A DNA stretch of 64,000 nt, taken from assembly GCA_002082585.1 (NCBI GenBank), contig CP020563.1, positions 434,001-498,000 on the forward strand, given 5' to 3'. Source of the stretch: Kitasatospora albolonga. Lineage in GTDB: Bacteria > Actinomycetota > Actinomycetes > Streptomycetales > Streptomycetaceae. The notes beneath the pieces are model-generated. The model was given only the letters and a program-made list of their open reading frames with translations, did not search any database and had not been told where the DNA came from. Shown here one piece after another: positions 1-8,277 of the stretch. The first letter of the stretch is position 1, and every line of letters begins with the position of its first letter. The position numbers and the translations under genes were made by a program.

Positions 1-359
1 AGGACCGCTGGGTCTCCCTCGGCACCACCGACCCCGGCCGGGTCCGGTCGGCCGCCGAGGCGATGCTCGGCGGCCCCGAGCCGGTCACCGCCCTGTTCGC
101 GGGGAACAACCGGGTGACGGTGACGGCGGTCCGGGTGATCGCGGAGCGGGAACGGCCGGTGGCACTGGTCGGGTTCGACGACATCGAGCTGGCCGATCTG
201 CTCGGCATCACCGTCATCTCGCAGGACGCGGCGGCCGTCGGCAGGACCGCCGCCGAGCACCTGTTCCGCCGGCTCGACGGCGCGGACCACGCCCCGGCCC
301 GGGTGGAGCTGCCGACCACGCTGATCCCGCGCGGCTCGGGCGAACTGCCGCCCGCCTGA
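1..359 (+). CDS. LacI-family transcriptional regulator, C-terminal part (cut by window edge)
   Basis: The frame is already open at base 3 and ends at 359, so about 119 C-terminal residues of a longer protein are visible. They match the sugar-binding (periplasmic-binding-protein-like) domain of LacI/GalR repressors: ALFAGNN is the usual FAxNN strand, VALVGFDDIELADL is the characteristic GFDD motif, and the tail has the typical ISQD...GRTAAEHLFRRL helix. The N-terminal helix-turn-helix lies outside the window, so neither operator nor effector can be inferred. A family member normally has about 330-350 residues. Family assignment is secure; function beyond carbohydrate-type regulation is unknown. 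Confidence 0.88.
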   Translation, partial: DRWVSLGTTDPGRVRSAAEAMLGGPEPVTALFAGNNRVTVTAVRVIAERERPVALVGFDDIELADLLGITVISQDAAAVGRTAAEHLFRRLDGADHAPARVELPTTLIPRGSGELPPA

Positions 360-619
360 GCCCGGTACGGGTCCGCGTCTTCGCGTACGGGCTCGTACGG
401 CTCTCCACGCTTCGCGCAAGTGCCCCGTACGGCCGCAGGCTTCACCCGCACGCGCCTGTACGGCTCGCACGCTTCCTTTACACGCCCGTACGACCCCGGC
501 ACCACGCCCGGGGCCGGGCCGCTCGGGGCCTGGTGCCGCAGGAACGGCCGGAGCGGTTCCTGACGTCGGCCGCTGACGGCACGTCAACCGTCGGCCGCCG
601 ACCACCGGCCCGTCGTCCC
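360..619. other. Intergenic stretch with scattered cgtacgg words
   Basis: I see no supportable gene here. The word cgtacg recurs several times between 363 and 493, with short GC-rich spacers that could fold weakly. Such cgtacgg-rich spacers are common in Streptomyces DNA, so I assign no function. Confidence 0.4.
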
Positions 620-757
620 CACCACCGGGCTGCCGATCCGACGGGCACGCTGTACGTTGCCGACTTCAGCGACAACCGGGTGGTGGAGCTGCCGGTACGC
701 GGCGGCCCGCGCACCCCGGCCGGACTGTCCGTACCGCAGCCGGGGCACGACGCCTGA
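620..757 (+). pseudogene. NHL-repeat beta-propeller remnant
   Basis: The last 45 or so codons of a frame ending at 757 read DPTGTLYVADFSDNRVVEL, followed by a Pro/Gly-rich tail. That is one blade of an NHL repeat (DxxGxLYVADxxNxRVxxL), as in virginiamycin-lyase-like and PknD-type propellers. A propeller needs five or six blades, and the sequence before residue 30 of this frame is Arg/Pro-rich and unlike NHL. The piece is therefore best read as a decayed or truncated copy, probably non-functional. A very short expressed protein starting at 533 cannot be excluded. Confidence 0.45.
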
Positions 758-776
758 CCGCTACTGGCGGCCGCCC

Positions 777-2075
777 CTACGGAGCCGTGACCGTCAGGTC
801 GCCCCGGCGCGGCGAGGCGAAGGCGTCCAGGTCGGCGCGGGTCAGGCCGGTCAGCCGGGCGACCTCGGCGGTGTCGAGCGCGCCGCAGTCGATGCCGCGC
901 AGCAGGTAGCCGCTGAGCGCCTTGGCGGTGGCGGGCTCGTCCATCACGTCACCGTCGGTTTTGGCGACGTACGCGGCGAGCCGGGCGGCGGCGGGCTCCA
1001 GGCCCTCGCGGTAGAAGGCGTAGACGGCCGCGTAACGCGTCGGCAGGTGCCCGGGGTGCATGTCCCAGCCCTGGTAGTACGCGCGGGCCAGAGCGCGGCG
1101 GGTGAGGCCGTAGTGCAGCCGCCAGGCTTCGTGCACCCGGTCGGTCGTGCCGACGGGCAGGACGTTGGTCGAGCCGTCGGAGACCCGTACGCCGGTGCCC
1201 GCGGCGGCGACCTGCATGACGGCCTTGGCGTGGTCGGCGGCCGGGTGGTCGCTGGCCTGGTAGGCGGCGCTGACGCCGACGCAGGCGCTGTAGTCGAAGG
1301 TGCCGTAGTGCAGCCCGGTCGCCCGGCCCCGCGCCGCGTCGATCATGCGCGCGACGGCGGCGGTCCCGTCGGCGGCCAGGATGGACTGGCTGGTCTCGAT
1401 CTGGATCTCGAAGCCGATGCGGCCCACGTCGAGGCTGTGGGCCTTCTCGAAGGCTTCGAGAAGCTGGACGAAGGCGGTGACCTGCTCGGGGTACGTCACC
1501 TTCGGCAGCGTCAGCACGAGCCCCTCGGGGAGCCCGCCCGCCGCCATCAGGCCGGTGAGGAAGACATCGGTGGTGCGGATGCCCCGGTCGCGTACACCGG
1601 CCTCCATGCACTTCATCCGGATGCCCATGTACGGGGCGGCGGTGCCGTTCGCGTACGCCTCGGAGACCAGGCGTGCGGCACGGGCGGCGGCCTCGTCCTC
1701 CTCGGCGTCGGAGCGGGGCCCGTAACCGTCCTCGAAGTCGATACGGAGGTCCTCCACCGGCTCACGCTCCAGCTTGGCGCGTACGCGGTCGTGGACGGGG
1801 CCCGCGAGCTCCTCGGGGATGCCGAGGACGGCGGCGAAGGAGGCGGCGTCGGGGGCGTGTTCGTCGAGGGCGGCCAGCGCCTGGTCGCCCCAGGAGCGGA
1901 GGGTGCCGGGCTCGAAGACGTCACCGGGTACGTAGACGGTGTGCACGGGCTGGCGGGTGCCGGGGTCGCCCGGGTAGCGGCGGGCGAGCTCTGCGTCGAC
2001 CGCCGTGAGGGAGGCGCTGATCTCCTCGCTGACCGTGCCCGCGAGGCTCGTCGCCACCTTCTCCTGCTGACCCAT
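777..2075 (-). CDS. HpcH/HpaI aldolase / citrate-lyase beta-type protein (DUF6986-like)
   Basis: The 432-residue product resembles the CitE/HpcH TIM-barrel C-C lyases, which cleave or form bonds next to a carboxylate using a divalent metal. Visible landmarks are DLRIDFEDGYGPR (about residue 130; acidic metal/phosphate-site region), IGFEIQIETSQSI and GLHYGTFDYSACVGV. The family is widespread in actinobacteria as an uncharacterised aldolase; I do not know its substrate. I chose the ATG at 2075 because GGAGG lies 8 nt upstream; an upstream in-frame start at 2123 lacks such a site. A promoter-like TTGACG-N17-TAACTT lies at 2135-2163. The gene is single and is followed by the NHL remnant. Confidence 0.82.
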   Translation of the reverse strand: MGQQEKVATSLAGTVSEEISASLTAVDAELARRYPGDPGTRQPVHTVYVPGDVFEPGTLRSWGDQALAALDEHAPDAASFAAVLGIPEELAGPVHDRVRAKLEREPVEDLRIDFEDGYGPRSDAEEDEAAARAARLVSEAYANGTAAPYMGIRMKCMEAGVRDRGIRTTDVFLTGLMAAGGLPEGLVLTLPKVTYPEQVTAFVQLLEAFEKAHSLDVGRIGFEIQIETSQSILAADGTAAVARMIDAARGRATGLHYGTFDYSACVGVSAAYQASDHPAADHAKAVMQVAAAGTGVRVSDGSTNVLPVGTTDRVHEAWRLHYGLTRRALARAYYQGWDMHPGHLPTRYAAVYAFYREGLEPAAARLAAYVAKTDGDVMDEPATAKALSGYLLRGIDCGALDTAEVARLTGLTRADLDAFASPRRGDLTVTAP

Positions 2076-2134
2076 GACCGTACCCTCCACGCTCTCGCTG
2101 TTTCCGCTTCCCGGAATCAACAATCCGTATAGTG

Positions 2135-2163
2135 AAGTTATAAGGCCGTTCGACCTGCGTCAA
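2135..2163 (-). promoter_or_regulatory. Candidate sigma70-type promoter for the aldolase gene
   Basis: Reading the minus strand, TTGACG (2163-2158), a 17-bp spacer and TAACTT (2140-2135) lie about 60 bp upstream of the start codon at 2075. The stretch is AT-rich against its surroundings. Assigned by pattern only. Confidence 0.4.
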
Positions 2164-2179
2164 TGGTGGCCCGGAACGG

Positions 2180-2217
2180 CGCTGGGCCGCGCGGTGTGGT
2201 CACCGTGCGGCCCAGCG
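2180..2217. terminator. Hairpin downstream of etfA
   Basis: Seventeen-base arms (2180-2196 and 2201-2217) with one mismatch enclose the loop TGGT. It starts 22 bp after the etfA stop (minus strand) and lies before the divergent aldolase promoter. It has no U-tract, as is usual for Streptomyces stem-loop terminators. Confidence 0.7.
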
Positions 2218-2239
2218 TTGTGGAAGGAGCAGGGGGATG

Positions 2240-3202
2240 TCAGCCCTTGCGGTTGTTGATCTCTTCGGTGAGCTGGGGGACGACGGTGAAGAGGTCGCCG
2301 ACGACGCCGTAGTCGACGAGGTCGAAGATCGGGGCTTCGGGGTCCTTGTTGACCGCGACGATGGTCTTGGAGGTCTGCATCCCGGCCCGGTGCTGGATCG
2401 CGCCGGAGATCCCGGAGGCGATGTAGAGCTGGGGGGAGACGGACTTCCCGGTCTGGCCGACCTGGGAGGTGTGCGGGTACCAGCCCGCGTCCACCGCCGC
2501 CCGCGACGCACCCACCGCAGCACCCAGACTGTCGGCGAGGGCCTCGATCAGGGGGAAGTTCTCCGCCCCGTTCACCCCGCGCCCACCGGAGACCACGATC
2601 GCGGCCTCGGTCAGCTCCGGGCGCCCGGTCGACTCACGCGGCGTCCGCGAAACCACCTTCGTCCCCGTGGCCGCCTCGCTGAACGACACGCTCAGGGCCT
2701 CCACCGCACCCGCCGCAGGGGCCGCCTCGACGGGGGCGGAGTTCGGCTTGACCGTGATGACCGGAACACCCTTAGAGACACGGGAGCGGGTGGTGTAGGA
2801 GGCGGCGAACACGGCCTGCGTGGCGACGGGTCCCTGGTCACCGGCCTCCAGATCGGTGGCATCGGTGATGATCCCCGACCCGATGCGCAGGGCGAGGCGG
2901 GCGGCGATCTCCTTGCCCTCGGCCGAGGACACCACCAGCACCGCCACCGGCGACACCGCATCAAACGCCGCCTGCAACGCATCCACCTGCGGAACCACGA
3001 GATAGTCCGCGAACTCCGCCGCATCAGCGGTCAGCACCCGTACCGCACCGTGCTCACCCAGCACACCCGCGGTCGCCTCCGCACCGGCACCCAGCGCGAC
3101 GGCGACCGGGTCACCGATCCGGCGGGCCAGCGTCAGCAGCTCCAGGGTGGGCTTGCGGACCGCACCGTCCACGTGATCGACCAGAACAAGAACTTCAGCC
3201 AT
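2240..3202 (-). CDS. etfA: Electron transfer flavoprotein alpha subunit
   Basis: The 320-residue protein is the FAD-carrying half of ETF, which passes electrons from acyl-CoA dehydrogenases and related flavoenzymes to the respiratory chain through ETF-quinone oxidoreductase. The N-terminal half ([15 protein letters not shown]...) is the alpha/beta domain shared with EtfB. The C-terminal FAD domain shows [27 protein letters not shown] and [21 protein letters not shown], the classic EtfA signature. Length is normal. It lies 61 bp after etfB on the same strand and is surely co-transcribed with it. The start at 3202 begins directly at the conserved N-terminus. Confidence 0.96.
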   Translation of the reverse strand: MAEVLVLVDHVDGAVRKPTLELLTLARRIGDPVAVALGAGAEATAGVLGEHGAVRVLTADAAEFADYLVVPQVDALQAAFDAVSPVAVLVVSSAEGKEIAARLALRIGSGIITDATDLEAGDQGPVATQAVFAASYTTRSRVSKGVPVITVKPNSAPVEAAPAAGAVEALSVSFSEAATGTKVVSRTPRESTGRPELTEAAIVVSGGRGVNGAENFPLIEALADSLGAAVGASRAAVDAGWYPHTSQVGQTGKSVSPQLYIASGISGAIQHRAGMQTSKTIVAVNKDPEAPIFDLVDYGVVGDLFTVVPQLTEEINNRKG

Positions 3203-3263
3203 GACAACGCACTCCAGACGAGAGAAAGAAGAGGGGGAGGGACATACGGGGTGTGCGCGGGGG

Positions 3264-4049
3264 CTAGATGAACTTCTGGCCCGCGAGGAACTCGGCCAGC
3301 TGCCTGCCGCCCTCGCCCTCGTCCTTCACGACCGTGCCCGCCGTCCGCGCCGGACGCTCCGTCGCCGAGTCCACGGCCGTCCACGCACCCGCCAGACCCA
3401 CCAGGTCCGCGTCCAGATCCAGATCATCCAGATCCAACGACTCGACCGGCTTCTTCTTCGCCGCCATGATCCCCTTGAACGAGGGGTAACGCGCCTCACC
3501 CGACTGGTCGGTCACCGACACCACCGCAGGCAACGACGCCTGAAGCTGCTCGGATGCGGTGTCACCGTCACGCCGCCCGGTCACCACACCGTCCGCGACC
3601 GCCACCTCCGACAGCAGCGTCACCTGCGGCACACCCAGCCGCTCCGCCAGCAGCGCCGGGAGAACACCCATCACACCGTCGGTCGAGGCCATCCCGCAGA
3701 TCACCAGGTCATACCCGGTCTTCTCGACCGCCTTCGCCAAAACCAGCGAGGTACCGATCACGTCCGTGCCGTGCAGATCGTCGTCCTCGACATGCACCGC
3801 CTTGTCCGCACCCATCGACAGAGCCTTGCGCAACGCGTCCTTCGCGTCCTCCGGACCCACCGTCACCACCGTGATCTCCGCACCGTCCGCCGCATCCGCG
3901 ATCTGCAACGCCTGCTCGACCGCGTACTCGTCCAGCTCCGACAACAGACCATCGACATCCTCACGGTCCACCGTCAGATCATCGGCGAACCCCCGGTCAC
4001 CGGTCGCGTCGGGCACGTACTTCACACAGACAACGATCCTCAAGCTCAC
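3264..4049 (-). CDS. etfB: Electron transfer flavoprotein beta subunit
   Basis: The 261-residue protein is the AMP-binding beta subunit of ETF and forms a heterodimer with the product of the next gene. Supporting signatures are MSLRIVVCVKYVPD at the N-terminus, LSELDEYAVEQAL, KALSMGADKAVHV and the partner-contact region DGVMGVLPALLAERLGVPQ. It is the first gene of the etfBA operon. The 205-bp leader holds two small hairpins (4117-4152) and a TACT-N4-AGTA dyad at 4157-4168, which may be an operator. No dehydrogenase gene is adjacent, so this is probably the general-purpose ETF of the cell. Confidence 0.96.
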   Translation of the reverse strand: MSLRIVVCVKYVPDATGDRGFADDLTVDREDVDGLLSELDEYAVEQALQIADAADGAEITVVTVGPEDAKDALRKALSMGADKAVHVEDDDLHGTDVIGTSLVLAKAVEKTGYDLVICGMASTDGVMGVLPALLAERLGVPQVTLLSEVAVADGVVTGRRDGDTASEQLQASLPAVVSVTDQSGEARYPSFKGIMAAKKKPVESLDLDDLDLDADLVGLAGAWTAVDSATERPARTAGTVVKDEGEGGRQLAEFLAGQKFI

Positions 4050-4156
4050 GCCGGCTCTCCTACTGCATCGTCATTTCTGGGCTGCCTTGTTGCACGCAGC
4101 ATAGGCGCCTTACAGGGCCGTTTCCGGCCGGGTGGGCCGAGGCCCCACCCGATATT

Positions 4157-4168
4157 ACTCGCCAGTAC
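4157..4168. promoter_or_regulatory. TACT-N4-AGTA inverted repeat upstream of etfB
   Basis: TACTCGCCAGTA is a perfect 4+4 dyad about 110 bp upstream of the etfB start, in an AT-richer patch (4153-4170). Its shape suits a TetR-type regulator of fatty-acid breakdown, which would make sense for ETF. The site is short and no regulator gene is nearby. Confidence 0.3.
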
Positions 4169-4254
4169 ACCCAGTCTCTTACCCCTGAGCAAGCGCTCCG
4201 TACTGTGACCTTGCCTACGGCGGAAACGGTCCTGCACGCACCACTCGCTCGCCC

Positions 4255-4764
4255 TCAGTCTCGCAGAGCCGTGAACCGTCCCTGGTGGTAGACCAGCGGC
4301 CGGCCCGCCCCCGAGGGGTCGCCCGCCACGGCTTCGGCGATCACGATGCGGTGGTCCCCGGCCGGGACCCGGGCCACCACGCGGCAGACCAGCCAGGCGG
4401 GGACCCCGGCCAGCACCGGAACACCCTCGGGGCCACTGCTCCAGTCGGTGGACGGGCCGAAGCGGTCGGCGCCGCTGCGGGCGAAGGTGGCGGCCAGCTC
4501 CTGTTGGTGCTCGCCGAGTATGTGGACGCCGACGTGCTCGGCCCCGGCCAGCACCGGCCAGCTGGAGGAGGACGTACCGATCCCGAAGGAGATCAGCGGG
4601 GGCTCGGCGGCGACGGAGTTGAGCGAGGTGGCCGTGAATCCGACCGGGCGGCCGTCACCGGTCGCGGTGATCACCGCGACGCCCGCGGCGTGGCGGCGGA
4701 AGACGGAGCGCAGGAGCTCGGGCGAGGCCGCGAGGGAGGGGGCGAGTTCGGGGGAGGCCGTCAT
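4255..4764 (-). CDS. Flavin reductase family protein (FMN-binding split barrel)
   Basis: The 169-residue protein matches flavin reductase-like FMN-binding domains, which reduce FMN or FAD with NAD(P)H for two-component monooxygenases. Visible motifs are LLRSVFRRHAAGVAVITA, GFTATSLNSVAAEPPLISFGIG, a serine pair (SSSW) and VHILGEHQQELAATFA, with GDHRIVIAEAV near the end. I take the ATG at 4764 (MTASPEL) because AAGGA precedes it by 7 nt; an upstream in-frame start at 4854 would add 30 Arg/Pro-rich residues. No partner oxygenase is adjacent, so the acceptor is unknown. Confidence 0.88.
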   Translation of the reverse strand: MTASPELAPSLAASPELLRSVFRRHAAGVAVITATGDGRPVGFTATSLNSVAAEPPLISFGIGTSSSSWPVLAGAEHVGVHILGEHQQELAATFARSGADRFGPSTDWSSGPEGVPVLAGVPAWLVCRVVARVPAGDHRIVIAEAVAGDPSGAGRPLVYHQGRFTALRD

Positions 4765-4960
4765 GGAGGTGTCCTTCTGCGAGGAGGGCGTACGGGGCCG
4801 TGGTTGCTCAGGCACCCGGACAGCGCGCACTCGCGTGGCGTGCGAGGTCCACATGGACCCGGCCGTAGAGAAGGAGTTCTGGCGGCATAGCGTCAGACTG
4901 ACGATGCGTGGCGGGTGCAGTCAAGTGCGTCCCGCAATGTGGGAGATGCGTCACGGTCCG

Positions 4961-5287
4961 TCATATGGCTCGCCCCAGCGCCGCGACGACGTCGGCGGTG
5001 CGCGGCTGACCGGACGCGCGGCGGACCACTTCGCCCGTGCTGTCGAGCACGAGCACGGTCGGCGTCCTCGTGATGCCGAGCTGCCGCACGAGCGTGAGAT
5101 GCGCCTCGGCGTCGATCTCGATGTTCGCGACCCCTTCGACCATGGCGGCCACCTCCACCAGGGTGCGGCGGGTGGCCCGGCACGGCTGGCAGAAGGCGGT
5201 GGAGAACTGCACGAGCGTCGCCCGTTCCCCCAGTTCCGCGCCGAGTTGGGCCGCGTCGAGCCGCTGCGCGGGTGTTCCGCCGTCCAC
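4961..5287 (-). CDS. Thioredoxin-like protein with CQPC motif
   Basis: The 108-residue protein has a thioredoxin fold with the redox motif C33-Q-P-C36 in QFSTAFCQPCRATRR and the cis-proline loop ITRTPTVLVLD. Classical thioredoxin has CGPC and a preceding Trp; here Gln replaces Gly and Ala-Phe replaces the Trp, so it is probably a specialised oxidoreductase. The GTG at 5287 is chosen because AGGAGG lies 6 nt upstream; the open frame extends further but its residues are Arg-rich and unlike thioredoxin. No signal peptide is seen, so it is cytoplasmic. It may be co-expressed with the downstream flavin reductase about 200 bp away. Confidence 0.88.
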   Translation of the reverse strand: MDGGTPAQRLDAAQLGAELGERATLVQFSTAFCQPCRATRRTLVEVAAMVEGVANIEIDAEAHLTLVRQLGITRTPTVLVLDSTGEVVRRASGQPRTADVVAALGRAI

Positions 5288-5518
5288 GTGTCGCCTCCTG
5301 GTCCAGAGCCCTTCGCAAGGAGTCAGCACCGGCAGGACGCCGGGCATTCCCGCAGCTCGGAGGTGACGGGCACGTGACGAGAATCTCGCCGTCCGAGCCC
5401 ACCGGGACTGGTCACGGGCCCGCGCATGGGGCACCATCGCCACAATGCCGAAAACCTACGGCTGCGTAACTTCCGCCGGGAGAACCCTCCCCAGGCACTG
5501 AAGAAGGGTCTTCCCCAG

Positions 5519-6241
5519 ATGGCAGAACTCGTCTATCGACCGGTCGTCGGCGCCGCTCTCACTCTGTTCAAGGCGCTCGACCTGAAGATCGACACTCAGG
5601 GTTCGGAGCACATCCCGAAGACCGGCGGGGCGGTGCTGGTCAGCAACCACATCAGCTACCTCGACTTCATCTTCACCGGCCTGGGCGCTCTGCCGCAGAA
5701 GCGGCTCGTGCGCTTCATGGCGAAGGAATCGGTCTTCCGGCACAAGGTCTCCGGTCCGCTGATGCGGGGGATGAAGCACATCCCCGTCGACCGCAACCAG
5801 GGCGAGGACGCGTACGCGCACGCGCTGCGGTCGCTGCGCTCCGGTGAGATCGTCGGCGTCTTCCCCGAGGCCACGATCTCGCAGTCGTTCACGCTGAAGA
5901 GCTTCAAGTCGGGTGCCGCGCGCCTGGCCCAGGAGGCCGGGGTCCCGCTGATCCCGATGGCGCTCTGGGGCACGCAGCGGATCTGGACCAAGGGGCGGCC
6001 GCGCAACTTCAAGCGCAGCCACATCCCGATCACGATCCGGGTGGGCGAGCCCGTGGAGGCGCCCGCGGACCAGTACGCGGGCGCGATCACCCGGCGGCTG
6101 CGGGAGCGCGTGCAGGAGCTGCTGGAGGCCGCCCAGCGGGCGTACCCGGTGCGTCCGAAGGACGCGAGTGACACGTGGTGGGTCCCGGCCCATCTCGGCG
6201 GTACGGCCCCGACGCCCGCCGAGGTCCGCGAGCGCGGCTGA
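5519..6241 (+). CDS. plsC: 1-acyl-sn-glycerol-3-phosphate acyltransferase (PlsC family)
   Basis: The 240-residue enzyme should transfer an acyl chain to lysophosphatidic acid, the second step of phospholipid synthesis at the inner face of the membrane. It has the HX4D catalytic motif NHISYLD (H44, D49), the glycerophosphate-site FPEATIS (115-121) and a Pro-rich strand VPLIPMALWGTQRIW. I start at the ATG at 5519 because GAAGGG lies 10 nt upstream; the longer frame from 5426 adds residues outside the fold. Streptomyces carries several PlsC paralogues, so the exact acyl acceptor is not proven. Two strong hairpins follow the stop. Confidence 0.9.
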   Translation: MAELVYRPVVGAALTLFKALDLKIDTQGSEHIPKTGGAVLVSNHISYLDFIFTGLGALPQKRLVRFMAKESVFRHKVSGPLMRGMKHIPVDRNQGEDAYAHALRSLRSGEIVGVFPEATISQSFTLKSFKSGAARLAQEAGVPLIPMALWGTQRIWTKGRPRNFKRSHIPITIRVGEPVEAPADQYAGAITRRLRERVQELLEAAQRAYPVRPKDASDTWWVPAHLGGTAPTPAEVRERG

Positions 6242-6298
6242 CCGGCCGCGCACCCCCTGCGCACCCTCCGAACACCCTGCACACCCCCCACTCAGACC

Positions 6299-6334
6299 TC
6301 TGAGCCCCCGACGCACACCCGCCGGGGGCTCAGA
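6299..6334. terminator. Hairpin, 12-bp perfect arms
   Basis: TCTGAGCCCCCG (6299-6310) pairs with CGGGGGCTCAGA (6323-6334) around a 12-nt loop. It lies 57 bp after the plsC stop and is the first of two tandem stem-loops in this convergent gap. Confidence 0.7.
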
Positions 6335-6358
6335 AGTGTGTGGGAGGGGGCACGCGCG

Positions 6359-6400
6359 AAGCGGCCGACCGGAGATCAGTCGATCTCCGGTCGGCCGCTT
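6359..6400. terminator. Strong bidirectional terminator, 19-bp perfect stem
   Basis: The arms 6359-6377 and 6382-6400 are perfectly complementary and enclose the loop AGTC. It sits between two convergent genes (plsC plus, PLP enzyme minus stop at 6426) and should stop transcription from both sides. Confidence 0.85.
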
Positions 6401-6425
6401 ACTCATGCGGGCACAAGGGGCCGCG

Positions 6426-7505
6426 CTACCGCGCCATCTCTTCCTTCAGCGCCTGGAGGAAGGCGTCCACGTCGTCCTCGCGGGTGTCGAAGGAGCACAT
6501 CCAGCGGACGTCTCCCGCGTTCTCGTCCCAGAAGTAGAAGCGGAAGCGCTCCTGGAGCCGCTCACTGACCGCGTTCGGCAGCCGGGCGAAGACGGCGTTG
6601 GCCTGGACCGGGTAGAGGATCTCCACGCCGTCGACGGCGCGGACGCCCTCGGCGAGCCGCTGGGCCATGGCGTTGGCGTGCCGGGCGTTGCGCAGCCACA
6701 GGTCCTTGGCGAGCAGCGCCTCCAGCTGGACGGAGACGAAGCGCATCTTGGAGGCGAGCTGCATGGAGAGCTTGCGCAGGTGCTTCATCGCCCGGACCGC
6801 GTCGGGGTTGAGCACGACGACGGCCTCGCCGAACAGGGCGCCGTTCTTGGTGCCGCCGAAGGAGAGCACGTCGACGCCGACCGTGTTGGTGAACGTGCGC
6901 ATCGGCACGTCCAGGGAGGCGGCGGCGTTGGCTATCCGGGCCCCGTCGAGGTGCACCTTCATGCCGCGCTCGTGGGCGTGGTCGCAGATGGCGCGGATCT
7001 CGTCGGGGGTGTAGACGGTGCCCAGCTCGGTGTTCTGGGTGATCGAGACGACCTGCGGCATGGCCCGGTGCTCGTCGTCCCAGCCGTACGCCTGCCGGTC
7101 GATGAGCTCGGGGGTGAGCTTGCCGTCCGGCGTGGGTACGGTGAGGAGCTTCAGGCCGCCCATCCGCTCGGGCGCGCCGCCCTCGTCCACGTTGATGTGC
7201 GCGGACTCGGCGCAGATGACCGCGCCCCAGCGGTCGGTGAGCGCCTGGAGGGCCACCACGTTGGCTCCCGTGCCGTTGAAGACCGGGAACGCCTCGGCGG
7301 TGGGGCCGAAGTGGCTGTGCATGACGCGCTGGAGGTGGCCGGTGTAGTCGTCCTCGCCGTAGGCGACCTGGTGGCCGCCGTTGGCGAGGGCGATGGCCGC
7401 GAGGATCTCGGGGTGCGCGCCCGCGTAGTTGTCGCTCGCGAACCCGCGCACCTGCGGGTCGTGGTGGCGGCGCGCGTCGGTCCTTACGGTTGCGGGGTCA
7501 GCCAC
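6426..7505 (-). CDS. Threonine aldolase-like PLP enzyme (beta-eliminating lyase family)
   Basis: The 359-residue protein belongs to the fold-type I PLP threonine aldolase/beta-eliminating lyase family, which splits beta-hydroxy amino acids such as threonine to glycine and an aldehyde. Seen motifs are GFASDNYAGAHPEILAAI at the N-terminus, FNGTGANVVAL, VHLDGARIANAA (Asp contacting the PLP nitrogen) and VLSFGGTKNGALFGEA, where the Lys is the Schiff-base residue. I place the start at GTG 7505, which overlaps the upstream SDR gene by 22 bp with GGAAAG just before it; the exact start is uncertain. It is the last gene of the DUF6421-SDR-lyase operon. Confidence 0.85.
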   Translation of the reverse strand: MADPATVRTDARRHHDPQVRGFASDNYAGAHPEILAAIALANGGHQVAYGEDDYTGHLQRVMHSHFGPTAEAFPVFNGTGANVVALQALTDRWGAVICAESAHINVDEGGAPERMGGLKLLTVPTPDGKLTPELIDRQAYGWDDEHRAMPQVVSITQNTELGTVYTPDEIRAICDHAHERGMKVHLDGARIANAAASLDVPMRTFTNTVGVDVLSFGGTKNGALFGEAVVVLNPDAVRAMKHLRKLSMQLASKMRFVSVQLEALLAKDLWLRNARHANAMAQRLAEGVRAVDGVEILYPVQANAVFARLPNAVSERLQERFRFYFWDENAGDVRWMCSFDTREDDVDAFLQALKEEMAR

Positions 7506-8251
7506 AGGCGCTTTCCGTTCACTTCGGGGGCGGGCTTGTCCCAGACGCCGGCGATGGCCTCGGCCAGCTCCGTGACGTCGGTGAAGCCCGCGAACTTCGC
7601 ATTCGGGCGTTCGGCGCGCATCGCGTCGTTCACCAGTGCCTTGACCACCAGGATCGCAGCAGCGGCCGCCGGCCCGTCCTCGCCCCCCTCCTTGCGGAAG
7701 GCGTCGCCGAGCGCGAGGGTCCATGCCTCGGCGGCGGCCTTGGAGGCGGAATAGGCGGCGTTGCCCGCGGTGGGCTTGCCGGCGCCCGCGGCGCTGATCA
7801 GCAGGTAACGGCCCTTGTCGCTGCGCTGAAGGGGCTCCTGGAAGGCCAGTGAGGTGGACTGGACGGTGCGGATGAGCAGCTTCTCCAGCAGGTCCCAGTC
7901 CGCGAGGCTGGTCTCCTGGAACGTGGCGCTGCCGCGCCAGCCGCCGACGAGGTGCACCAGGCCGTCGATCCGGCCGAACTCGGCCTCGGTCCGCTTGGCC
8001 CAGTCCCGGGTGGCGTCGACGTCGAGCAGGTCGATGGTCTCCCCGGTGACGGTCGCGCCGCCGTGGGCGTAGCGGGCGGCGTCCACCGCCTCCGCGAGCC
8101 GCTCGGGGTTCGCGTCGCAGCCGACGACGGTCGCACCGGCCTCCGCGAGCCGCAGCAGTGTCGCGCGGCCCGCGGGCCCCGCAGCTCCCGCGACCGCGAT
8201 CACAGCACCTTCGAGCACGCCTGTCCCCTCGCCCTTACTCGTTCCGTTCAT
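7484..8251 (-). CDS. Short-chain dehydrogenase/reductase
   Basis: The 255-residue protein is an NAD(P)-dependent SDR with a Rossmann fold: cofactor loop AGAAGPAGRAT (a variant of TGxxxGxG), DANPERL acidic end of beta-2, LVHLVGG in place of NNAG, catalytic Ser in LLISAAGAG and YSASK with the catalytic Tyr/Lys. The C-terminus ends NGKRLWLTPQP. The ATG at 8251 has AGGAGG 8 nt upstream. The upstream DUF6421 gene stops 26 bp before it and the PLP gene overlaps its end, so the three form one operon. The atypical glycine motif suggests an unusual substrate or cofactor preference; the substrate is unknown. Confidence 0.87.
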   Translation of the reverse strand: MNGTSKGEGTGVLEGAVIAVAGAAGPAGRATLLRLAEAGATVVGCDANPERLAEAVDAARYAHGGATVTGETIDLLDVDATRDWAKRTEAEFGRIDGLVHLVGGWRGSATFQETSLADWDLLEKLLIRTVQSTSLAFQEPLQRSDKGRYLLISAAGAGKPTAGNAAYSASKAAAEAWTLALGDAFRKEGGEDGPAAAAAILVVKALVNDAMRAERPNAKFAGFTDVTELAEAIAGVWDKPAPEVNGKRLWLTPQP

Positions 8252-8277
8252 GGCCACCGCCTCCTCAGGAGATGCGT

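Noticed and set aside
657..2132. Long plus-strand open frame opposite the aldolase gene
   Set aside because: It is antisense to a well-supported enzyme gene, its translation is Gly/Val/Arg/Asp-rich low complexity, and high GC content keeps such frames open by chance.
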